Shown piece after piece: positions 1-6,641 of a DNA stretch of 7,731 nt. How positions within the stretch are numbered: the stretch's first letter is position 1; each line of letters opens with the position of its first letter. The stretch covers positions 1 through 7,731 of the forward strand of contig ONVT01000011.1 in assembly GCA_900321365.1 (NCBI GenBank), in the 5' to 3' direction. Below the pieces are notes generated by a model, which had not been told where the DNA came from, ran no database searches, and worked only from the letters and a program-made list of their open reading frames with translations. The translations under genes and the position numbers were made by a program. This stretch comes from an uncultured Eubacteriales bacterium. Its GTDB lineage: Bacteria; Bacillota_A; Clostridia; Lachnospirales; Lachnospiraceae.

Positions 1-2844
1 CACCCGGAGGACCAGGAGAAAGTCCTGAGCATCCATTATAAAGACGCCATGCTGGCCAACCTGAGGCACAGGAATTCCTATTCTCTTGCCTACCGGCTTG
101 TCGTAGCCGGACAGGTTAAGCACATCCGGCATTCTGAGATCATGGCAAGGGACGGACGGCATATCATCGTATGCATTGAGAATATTGAAGCGGAAGTCCA
201 GGCGCAGCTTGCCCTGAAGGAGAGCCAGAAGAAGAGCGTCACCTATACACAGATCGCCGAGAGCCTTGCCTCCCACTATGACCTGATCTATTACATCGAC
301 TGTGTAAGCTGCAACTATATGGAGTTCTCCACGCAGAAGATCTACGGTGAACTGAAGATCCAGAAAGAGGGGCCCCATTTCTTTATTAATTCCAGGGAAA
401 ATGTGGACCGGCTGATCCATCCGGAAGACAGGGAGCGGATGAAGCTCTTCCTCGACAGGGATTACCTGATCTCCCAGCTTGACAGCAGAAGGCAGCTGAC
501 ACAGGACTACCGGATGGTCATCGACGGAGGAAAGCCGAAGTACACGCGCATGTCCGTGACGTACTCCTCTGACCGGAGCCATTTTATCATCTGCATCGAG
601 AACCGCGACGAGGATGTCCGCAGGGAGGAAGAACACCTGAAGGCTCTGTCCATCGCAAATGAGATGGCCCGGCGGGATGAGCTTACAGGGACGAAGAACA
701 AGACGGCTTACCAGGAGATGGAGAAAAACCTCCAGGCCGGGATCGACGGGAAGGAGGAAGAGATCTTCGGGATCGTCATCTGTGATATCAACGGCCTGAA
801 GATTGTAAATGATACACAGGGACACAGGGCAGGAGACGAGTACATCCGGAAATCCTGCAGGCTGGTCTGCAGGATCTTCTGCCACAGTCCGGTGTTCCGC
901 GTCGGCGGGGATGAATTTGTCGTTGTGCTGAGGGGACAGGACTTTGAGAACCGGGAGATGCTGATGTCCGCCCTGAGAAGACAGGTGGACGACAATATCC
1001 GCATCGGTGAAGGCCCCGTCGTGGCGTCCGGGCTGGCAGAGTTTCAGCCCATTATGGACCGCAGCGTCGGAGATGTGTTTAACCGTGCCGACAGCAGGAT
1101 GTATGAGGACAAGGCACGCCTGAAGGAGCAGAAGCTCCTTGAGGAGAGCCGTTCGCTGAAGGACAGGGCGGAATTAACGGTCGTCACCGAGGACAGGCGC
1201 AAAAAGCTGGATTCCCTGTTCAAATCGTTCGAGGTGGTGGCGGAAGGAAACTATGTCTATCTGTGTGACATGAAATATGATTATTCCCGGTGGTCCAAGA
1301 ACGCGGTGGATACTTTCGGGCTTCCGGCCGAGTATATGTACGGGGCAGGTGATATCTGGGAAAACCGCATCCACCCGGAGGACCGGGGCGCTTACAGGAA
1401 GGGAATCGATGAGATCTTTGCGGGGAACGCTGCGGGTCATGACATGCAGTACAGGGCAAGGCGGGTCACGGGAGAGTATGATGTGTGCACCTGCCGCGGC
1501 GTCGTGATCAGGGATAACGAAGGGGTGCCGGATTATTTTGCCGGGACCATACGCAACCACGGAATGCAGGGACATATGGACATGCTGACCGGACTTCGGA
1601 ACCAGTATGGCTTCTTCGAGGATCTGGACGGCTTCATCAAGAGAAATACATCGGTCAATGTGGTCCTGTTCGGCATCAGCAGGTTCTCCGAGATCAATGA
1701 GATGTACGGTTACCATTTCGGCAACCGCGTCCTGCAGCGATTTGCCAGGAAGGCGTATGAGGCGGTCGGGAATACCGGGCACTGCTACCGGATTGACGGT
1801 TCGATGTTCGCGATCATCAGCAATACGCTCACTGTCGGGGAGATAAAGGAAAAGTATGAGGTTTACCGCTCATTTTTCCGGGAAGATTTCCAGGTGGAGG
1901 GGAAACGGATCCTGCTGGAAGTAAATTCCGGCGTGATCAGGCTGGATCATTTTGACATCGATTCACAGACCGTCTACGCGTGCCTGAATTTCGCCTATGA
2001 GGAATCCAAGGTCCGCCGGCACGGGGGGATGGTGGAATTCCACAACGACCTGAACGAGGACAACCGCCAGAGGCTGGAAAAGCTCCACGCGATCCGCGGT
2101 TCCATCATGCATGGGTACCAGGGATTCTATCTGCTCTATCAGCCGGTGGTGGACGCGAGCTCGGAGAAGCTGATCAGCGCGGAGGCGCTTCTTAGATGGA
2201 GGAATGACACCTATGGCATGGTTCCTCCGGATCAGTTTATCCCACTTCTGGAATCTGATCCGCTCTTCCCGGATCTCGGGGAATGGATTATCAGGGAATC
2301 GGTGATCGCGGCAAGGCAGATCCTGAAGCGCCACCCGGAATTTGTCATCAATGTCAATCTGTCCTATACCCAGATCGAGAAGCCGGACTTTGCGGACACG
2401 GTGCTCCGGCTTCTGGACGAGCTGAGGTATCCGCCGGAACACCTCTGTTTCGAGGTGACGGAGCGGTGCAGGCTGCTGGATATTAACCTTCTGAAGAATG
2501 TCATCACCAACCTGAAGTCCAGGGGAGTCCTGGTCGCGCTGGATGATTTCGGAACCGGGTTCTCCTCCGTGGGCATCGTAAAGGAGATTCCGTTCGACAT
2601 CATCAAGATTGACCGCACCTTTGTGGAGAAGATCGAGGAGAATCCGGTGGACCGGAAGCTGATCAGCAACTTCGCTGATCTCGCCTGTATCTTCGGAGCG
2701 AAGGTCTGCATCGAAGGAATCGAGACGGAGGGTATGAAGAACATCCTGAGGAGTTTCCATGTGGAAAGCTTCCAGGGTTACTATTACGCGAAGCCGCTCC
2801 TGCTCGACCAGTTCTTCCTGTGGGATGACGGGCGGACTGTGTAA
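1..2844 (+). CDS. PAS-PAS-GGDEF-PAS-GGDEF-EAL cyclic-di-GMP turnover protein (5' end cut by window)
   Basis: The frame is open from base 1, so the gene starts upstream. Residues here are numbered from the Met at 49, which is not claimed as the start. Visible order: end of a PAS domain (its HPED motif is bases 1-12); PAS 2 (about 65-190, HPED 124-127); GGDEF 1 (about 210-363) with DELTG, DINGLK..ND and GGDEF at 286-290; PAS 3 (about 390-500, HPED 442-445); GGDEF 2 (about 511-665), with DGSMF at 583-587 and GIS replacing the metal-binding DID, so probably inactive; EAL (about 680-925). The EAL domain keeps EALLRW (712-717), N770, E805 of FEVTE, DDFGTG (832-837), K853, E889 and Q909, the usual catalytic and metal ligands. 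The known family chemistry is 2 GTP to c-di-GMP (GGDEF) and c-di-GMP to pGpG (EAL). GGDEF 1 lacks the RxxD inhibitory site. No membrane segment is seen in this part; the N-terminus is not visible. A kinase gene follows after 22 bases. Confidence 0.95.
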   Translation, partial: HPEDQEKVLSIHYKDAMLANLRHRNSYSLAYRLVVAGQVKHIRHSEIMARDGRHIIVCIENIEAEVQAQLALKESQKKSVTYTQIAESLASHYDLIYYIDCVSCNYMEFSTQKIYGELKIQKEGPHFFINSRENVDRLIHPEDRERMKLFLDRDYLISQLDSRRQLTQDYRMVIDGGKPKYTRMSVTYSSDRSHFIICIENRDEDVRREEEHLKALSIANEMARRDELTGTKNKTAYQEMEKNLQAGIDGKEEEIFGIVICDINGLKIVNDTQGHRAGDEYIRKSCRLVCRIFCHSPVFRVGGDEFVVVLRGQDFENREMLMSALRRQVDDNIRIGEGPVVASGLAEFQPIMDRSVGDVFNRADSRMYEDKARLKEQKLLEESRSLKDRAELTVVTEDRRKKLDSLFKSFEVVAEGNYVYLCDMKYDYSRWSKNAVDTFGLPAEYMYGAGDIWENRIHPEDRGAYRKGIDEIFAGNAAGHDMQYRARRVTGEYDVCTCRGVVIRDNEGVPDYFAGTIRNHGMQGHMDMLTGLRNQYGFFEDLDGFIKRNTSVNVVLFGISRFSEINEMYGYHFGNRVLQRFARKAYEAVGNTGHCYRIDGSMFAIISNTLTVGEIKEKYEVYRSFFREDFQVEGKRILLEVNSGVIRLDHFDIDSQTVYACLNFAYEESKVRRHGGMVEFHNDLNEDNRQRLEKLHAIRGSIMHGYQGFYLLYQPVVDASSEKLISAEALLRWRNDTYGMVPPDQFIPLLESDPLFPDLGEWIIRESVIAARQILKRHPEFVINVNLSYTQIEKPDFADTVLRLLDELRYPPEHLCFEVTERCRLLDINLLKNVITNLKSRGVLVALDDFGTGFSSVGIVKEIPFDIIKIDRTFVEKIEENPVDRKLISNFADLACIFGAKVCIEGIETEGMKNILRSFHVESFQGYYYAKPLLLDQFFLWDDGRTV

Positions 2845-2855
2845 GGAGACAAGAC

Positions 2856-2860
2856 GGAGG
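2856..2860 (+). promoter_or_regulatory. Ribosome binding site of the PfkB-family kinase
   Basis: A perfect GGAGG lies 6 bases before the ATG at 2867, and a second, AGGAG-like, stretch follows the upstream stop codon directly. This decides the kinase start: the frame extends further upstream, but that extension would overlap the EAL gene and has no better initiation signal. Confidence 0.85.
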
Positions 2861-2866
2861 AGGAAT

Positions 2867-3988
2867 ATGGGAAGCAGGAAGATAATCTGCGCGGGACATG
2901 TATGCGTTGACATCACGCCCTCGGTCCCGGACTTTGGAAAGAGCAGGATTGAGGAGGCGCTGTCCCCCGGGAAGCTGATCCAGGTCGGCAGGGCGTCGGT
3001 TTCGGTGGGCGGGAGTGTCTCGAACACCGGGCTCGGGCTGAAGGTGCTGGGGGCAGACGTTTCGCTGATGGGGAAGATCGGAAAGGATGCCTTCGGGGAG
3101 CTGATCCTGAAGGAGTTTCGCAGGTACGGAGCGGACGACGGTCTGATCGTCCAGGAGGAGGACGCGACCAGCTACACGGTGGTGATCGCGATTCCCGGGA
3201 TCGACCGGATCTTCCTGCACCATTCCGGGGCTAATGACACCTTCTGCGTCAGCGACATCCCATGGGAGAAGGTGAAGGGGGCGGCGCTGTTTCATTTCGG
3301 GTACCCGCCGATTATGAGGGCATTCTATGAGAGGGACGGCGAGGAGACGGTCCGGCTTCTGGCGAAGGTGAAGGAGATGGGCATTGCATCGTCGCTTGAC
3401 CTTGCGGCGGTGGATCCGGATTCTGACGCGGGAAAGCAGGACTGGAAAAAAGCTCTTGAGCGCTGCCTTCCGCTGACGGATTTCTTCTGTCCGAGCATTG
3501 AGGAGCTGTGCTGGATGCTGGACGGGGAGCGTTTCGCTTCGTGGAAGGAGAGGGCAGGCGGAAGAGATGTCACGACCGTACTGGACGTGGAGGGCGATAT
3601 CCGTCCCCTCGCGGAGAAATGCATGGAGCTCGGATGCAAGGTGCTCCTGTTAAAGTGCGGCGCGCCGGGGATGTATCTGAAGACCGCGGGCAGGGAGGTG
3701 CTGGATCAGATTCCTTCCGCGGCCGGCCTGGACAGTGCCCTGTGGGCGGACCAGGATTTCTTTGAGAAAAGCTATAAACCCGCGAAGGTCCTCTCCGGGA
3801 CGGGCGCGGGAGACACCAGCATCGCGGCGTTTCTGAAGGCGGTGCTGGACGGATATGATCCCCGGATGGCGATGCATCTTGCCGCCGGTACCGGAGCCTC
3901 CTGTGTGGAGGCGTACGATGCGCGCAGCGGGCTGAGAAGTTTCGAAGAGCTGGAGGAGAAGATCCGTTCAGGCTGGGAGAAGGCCTGA
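2867..3988 (+). CDS. PfkB-family carbohydrate (or nucleoside) kinase
   Basis: This is a 373-residue cytoplasmic kinase of the ribokinase/PfkB superfamily, which transfers phosphate from a nucleoside triphosphate to a sugar, sugar-phosphate or nucleoside hydroxyl. The protein opens with a first beta strand ending in D15 (KIICAGHVCVD). It has the di-glycine substrate-side motif GGSVSNTG (48-55), the GKIGKDAFG segment typical of the family, and the C-terminal signature GTGAGDT with GAGD at 313-316. D316 is the expected catalytic base and the glycines form the anion hole. Length is above the usual 300-330. The extra residues lie partly before the GAGD motif (about 280-308, rich in aromatic and acidic residues), and the usual DTTGAGD reads SGTGAGD. 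The ATG was chosen for its GGAGG site. The gene starts 22 bases after the c-di-GMP enzyme and probably shares its transcript. The substrate is not recognisable. A link to the downstream importer is possible but inferred from position only. Confidence 0.9.
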   Translation: MGSRKIICAGHVCVDITPSVPDFGKSRIEEALSPGKLIQVGRASVSVGGSVSNTGLGLKVLGADVSLMGKIGKDAFGELILKEFRRYGADDGLIVQEEDATSYTVVIAIPGIDRIFLHHSGANDTFCVSDIPWEKVKGAALFHFGYPPIMRAFYERDGEETVRLLAKVKEMGIASSLDLAAVDPDSDAGKQDWKKALERCLPLTDFFCPSIEELCWMLDGERFASWKERAGGRDVTTVLDVEGDIRPLAEKCMELGCKVLLLKCGAPGMYLKTAGREVLDQIPSAAGLDSALWADQDFFEKSYKPAKVLSGTGAGDTSIAAFLKAVLDGYDPRMAMHLAAGTGASCVEAYDARSGLRSFEELEEKIRSGWEKA

Positions 3989-4049
3989 GCGGCGCGTATT
4001 CCGGCAGACAATATAGTGGAATGCATATATCACGGTGAACTCTGACAGA

Positions 4050-4079
4050 TCGACAGCAGATTTCATCCGCGGGTATAAG
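4050..4079 (+). promoter_or_regulatory. Probable sigma-A promoter of the transporter operon
   Basis: The -35 box TCGACA (4050-4055) and the -10 box TATAAG (4074-4079) each match the consensus at 5 of 6 positions and are 18 bases apart. Transcription would start near 4086, giving a leader of about 28 bases that includes the GGAGG at 4100-4104. The location directly before the operon supports it. It was judged by eye. Confidence 0.55.
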
Positions 4080-4099
4080 GCAGGGAAACAACAATGAAT

Positions 4100-4104
4100 G
4101 GAGG
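4100..4104 (+). promoter_or_regulatory. Ribosome binding site of the solute-binding protein
   Basis: A perfect GGAGG, followed by TAACC, is 9 bases before the ATG at 4114. It fixes that ATG as the start, which also yields a standard basic-hydrophobic signal peptide. Confidence 0.85.
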
Positions 4105-4113
4105 TAACCAAGA

Positions 4114-4200
4114 ATGAAAAAAAGAATCTCTGTAACAATGACAGCTGTCCTGGCGGCGGGAATGCTTCTTCCGGCGGGAGTTTCGTCTGCGGCAGCAGCA
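4114..4200 (+). other. Signal peptide of the binding protein, signal peptidase I type
   Basis: Residues 1-29 show a basic start (MKKR), a hydrophobic core (about 9-22) and an alanine-rich end (SSAAAA) before ED. Cleavage is expected after A27 to A29. There is no cysteine anywhere in the region, so lipidation by Lgt and cleavage by signal peptidase II are not expected. Confidence 0.8.
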
Positions 4201-5715
4201 GAAGACGGACTTCTCCGTTCTGCGGTTCTGTATGACATGACCACGATGGACGTGGCAAAGACGACGGACGACTATATGGTTCCGCTGAATGTCTTCGACC
4301 GCCTGTTCGAAACCAGGATGGTGGACGGAACCGCTCAGGAAGTCGGAAGCCTCTGCACGGATTATTCGGTGAGCGACGACGGCCTGACCTACGACTTCAC
4401 GATTCGTGACGATGTCGTGTTCTCGAACGGAAACGCGCTGACCGCTTCCGATGTTCAGTATACCTTCGAGCGTCTTCTGAAGATGGGCCAGGAGAACATG
4501 GATATTCCGGAGGAGGTTGTCGGCGCCGGGGATGTAGAGAGCGGGGCCGCCGATACACTTGAGGGGTTTGACGTGAAGGACGACCAGCATTTTTCCATCA
4601 CCCTGCAGAAGCCGAACGCCGGATTCATCGCGGAGCTTTCGGCGCCGGCCATGTCAATCGTGGACGCGGAGACGATGGAGAGCGTAAAGAATTTCGGCTC
4701 CGACCCGAAGGATACCATCGGATCAGGCCCCTATGTGGTGACAGAGTGGGAGGCAAATGACCACTACACACTGGAATACAACCCGAAGTACTGGGGGGAT
4801 GAGCCGACGGTGAAAAAGGTGATCATCCAGGTGATCCCGGATGTCAGCACCCAGAACCTGATGTTCCAGAACGGTGAACTGGATCTGATTGACCTGATGA
4901 ATCTGGACAGCGCCATCGTGGAGTCCACCTACAAGACCGTCTACGCGGATCAGGTCGTCAGTACCCCGAAGGTCGGACTGACTTATCTGACCTTCAATGA
5001 GAACCAGAAATATCTGAAGGATGCCAATGTGCGCAAGGCGATCTCCATGGCGATTGACGTTGACGCGATCATCGATGGCATCTACTATGGCAACGCTGTC
5101 CGTGAGCACGGGATCATCCCGACCGGAATCTGGGCACACAACGACAGCTTTGAGGGCTATTCCTATGATCCGGACGCAGCGAAGGCGCTGCTGAAAGAGG
5201 CAGGATATAAGGACGGCGAGATCTCATTCGAGATCGCGATGGACAGCGGAACCTCGGACGGGAACATCAAGCTGATCGGCCAGTTCATCAGCGAGGCGCT
5301 GAAGGATATCGGGATCAACGCCAATATCAAGAGCTATGACCACGCGGCCTGGCTGGATCTGCGCAGCAGCGGCGAGATGGATTCCTTCCTGGCAAGCTGG
5401 GGCATGGATTACAATGACCCGGCGAACATCATGTACACTTTCTTCGGGAATGAGAAGAATACAAAGCAGAGAAGTCTGAACTATCCGGATAAGGAAACAA
5501 TGGATCGTGTTGCCGGAGCCTCCGCGATCATCGATGATTCGGAGCGTGAGGCCGAGTACCAGGCGCTGGAGGAGAAGCTGATTGGTGATGACTGTGTGTG
5601 GTGCAGCCTGTTTGCGATACTGCACCTGTACTGCATGGGCGACCGTGTGGAGAGCTTTACGCCGCACTGGGCCGGCTTCTCGAATTACTACGCGTCTGAC
5701 GTGGTACTGAAATAA
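4114..5715 (+). CDS. ABC transporter substrate-binding protein, family 5 (peptide/nickel type)
   Basis: This 533-residue extracytoplasmic receptor is the ligand-capturing part of a Dpp/Opp-type importer and would deliver ligand to the two permeases encoded next. Family-5 hallmarks are in order: VSDDGLTYDFTIRDDVVFSNG and LTASDVQYTFERLL (about 90-125), IGSGPYVVTEWE followed by YNPKYWGDEPTVKK (about 205-235), NVRKAISMAID (about 305-315), and a DPDAAKALLKEAGY segment (about 350-363). Length is normal for the family. The N-terminus is a signal peptide (about 1-29) without a lipobox cysteine, unusual for a Gram-positive binding protein. Four cysteines occur: C81, and C494, C497 (a CVWC pair) and C507 near the C-terminus. 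The stop codon TAA overlaps the ATG of the next gene by one base, so the three genes are one operon. The ligand cannot be read from sequence: peptides are most common in the family, but nickel, heme, opines and oligosaccharides are also known. Confidence 0.93.
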   Translation: MKKRISVTMTAVLAAGMLLPAGVSSAAAAEDGLLRSAVLYDMTTMDVAKTTDDYMVPLNVFDRLFETRMVDGTAQEVGSLCTDYSVSDDGLTYDFTIRDDVVFSNGNALTASDVQYTFERLLKMGQENMDIPEEVVGAGDVESGAADTLEGFDVKDDQHFSITLQKPNAGFIAELSAPAMSIVDAETMESVKNFGSDPKDTIGSGPYVVTEWEANDHYTLEYNPKYWGDEPTVKKVIIQVIPDVSTQNLMFQNGELDLIDLMNLDSAIVESTYKTVYADQVVSTPKVGLTYLTFNENQKYLKDANVRKAISMAIDVDAIIDGIYYGNAVREHGIIPTGIWAHNDSFEGYSYDPDAAKALLKEAGYKDGEISFEIAMDSGTSDGNIKLIGQFISEALKDIGINANIKSYDHAAWLDLRSSGEMDSFLASWGMDYNDPANIMYTFFGNEKNTKQRSLNYPDKETMDRVAGASAIIDDSEREAEYQALEEKLIGDDCVWCSLFAILHLYCMGDRVESFTPHWAGFSNYYASDVVLK

Positions 5716-6638
5716 TGCTGCGCAATGCACTTTCGCGCCTCCTCCAGTCCATCCTTGTGCTTCTGGGGGTGGCGCTTCTGATCTTTCTCATGCTGCGGAT
5801 CATCCCCGGCAATCCGATTGCCGTCCTGATGGGCGAGCACGTGGATATTGCCGTGATCGAGCGGATGACGAAGGAACTCGGGCTTGACCAGCCGGTCCTT
5901 ATCCAGTTTGGAAGATACATTCTGGGAGCTTTGAAAGGGGATTTCGGAACCAGTTATTCCCTCGGAAAGAGCGTCTCATCTCTTATTGCGGCCGCTTTCC
6001 CCAACACGCTTGTCCTGGCGCTTCTGGCGGCTGTCTTTGCGTGGGTTCTCGGGATTGTCTGCGGCATCATCGCGGCGGTGAAGAAGAATTCCATTCCGGA
6101 CCGCATATTTATGGCGGGATCCCTGCTTGGGGTTTCCATGCCCGTATTCATGACAGCAATGCTGCTGCAGTATTTTCTGGCCTATAAACTGAAGCTGTTT
6201 CCGATCTCGGGAACAGCAGGCTGGACCGCGTTCATCCTGCCCGCAATCGCGCTGGGCTGGAACAGCGCGGGTTCGGTTGCGCGGCTTGTGCGCTCTACCC
6301 TCCTGGAGGTTCTCGAGGAGGATTACATCGATACTGCCCGGGCCAAAGGCCGGGGGCAGATGGGTGTTCTTATGGTTCATGCGCTTCGAAACGCCATGCT
6401 GCCGGTTATCACGATGATGGCCATCCAGCTCTCCGGTCTTCTTTCCGGCGCGGTTATCACCGAGACAGTGTTTTCGATTAACGGCATCGGACGCCTGGCT
6501 GTCCAGGCAATCTCCGCCAGGGACATCCCGCTTCTCCAGGGGACAGTTCTGTTTTCCTCGGCGATTGTGATTATCGGCAATTTCCTTGCGGACTCCCTTT
6601 ACAACGTACTGGATCCCAGGATCAGAAGGGAGGCCTGA
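5715..6638 (+). CDS. dppB: Dipeptide/oligopeptide-type ABC transporter permease, DppB-like
   Basis: This 307-residue inner-membrane channel subunit pairs with the DppC-like protein encoded next. Six hydrophobic segments are visible at about 9-28, 97-121, 131-156, 168-188, 226-250 and 278-298. The DppB pattern is clear: an N-terminal helix followed by IPGNP (30-34), a periplasmic loop with LGLDQP (55-60) and GDFGTSY (75-81), FPNTL (95-99), and the cytoplasmic coupling loop DYIDTARAKG (203-212), which is the EAA loop that touches the ATPase. The C-terminus LDPRIRREA is typical. Length is normal. The start ATG shares its A with the stop codon of the binding protein (TAATG), and no good Shine-Dalgarno precedes it, so translation probably depends on ribosomes finishing the upstream gene. 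The symbol reflects family resemblance; the real substrate may not be a dipeptide. Confidence 0.93.
   Translation: MLRNALSRLLQSILVLLGVALLIFLMLRIIPGNPIAVLMGEHVDIAVIERMTKELGLDQPVLIQFGRYILGALKGDFGTSYSLGKSVSSLIAAAFPNTLVLALLAAVFAWVLGIVCGIIAAVKKNSIPDRIFMAGSLLGVSMPVFMTAMLLQYFLAYKLKLFPISGTAGWTAFILPAIALGWNSAGSVARLVRSTLLEVLEEDYIDTARAKGRGQMGVLMVHALRNAMLPVITMMAIQLSGLLSGAVITETVFSINGIGRLAVQAISARDIPLLQGTVLFSSAIVIIGNFLADSLYNVLDPRIRREA
6628..6633 (+). promoter_or_regulatory. Ribosome binding site of the DppC-like permease
   Basis: GGGAGG lies inside the last codons of the upstream permease gene, 8 bases before the ATG at 6642. It supports that start over later ATGs and keeps the unusual hydrophilic N-terminus. 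Confidence 0.8.
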
Positions 6639-6641
6639 GCC

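Larger units (their letters stand above)
3989..4113 (+). promoter_or_regulatory. Intergenic region between kinase and transporter operon
   Basis: This is 125 bases without a gene, more AT-rich than the flanking coding sequence. It holds the promoter and ribosome binding site listed separately. I found no clear hairpin plus T-run to end kinase transcription, no riboswitch-like conserved core (including the c-di-GMP-I type), and only short repeats such as the two GACAG copies near 4044-4056. Read-through from the upstream genes is therefore possible. Confidence 0.6.

Noticed and set aside
1174..1782. 202-codon open frame on the reverse strand opposite PAS 3
   Set aside because: No domain is recognisable, and the forward frame holds a continuous PAS-GGDEF protein with motifs.
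2759..2866. Upstream extension of the kinase frame
   Set aside because: It would overlap the end of the EAL gene, lacks a good ribosome binding site and adds residues unlike the family; the ATG at 2867 has a perfect GGAGG.
1963..3027. 354-codon open frame on the reverse strand spanning the EAL domain and the kinase start
   Set aside because: It runs antisense to two well-recognised genes, has no recognisable domain or ribosome binding site that I could see, and is expected by chance opposite GC-rich coding sequence.
4042..4079. CTGACA at 4042-4047 as the -35 box of the operon promoter
   Set aside because: It would be 26 bases from the TATAAG box, too far; TCGACA at 4050-4055 gives an 18-base spacing.
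3989..4113. c-di-GMP riboswitch before the transporter operon
   Set aside because: Suggested by the neighbouring c-di-GMP enzyme, but no conserved GEMM-type core or paired helices could be seen, and the promoter leaves a leader of only about 28 bases.
3570..4244. Reverse open frame across the kinase 3' end and intergenic region
   Set aside because: Low-complexity Arg/Pro/Ser-rich translation with no family features, overlapping both a real kinase and a real signal peptide gene.
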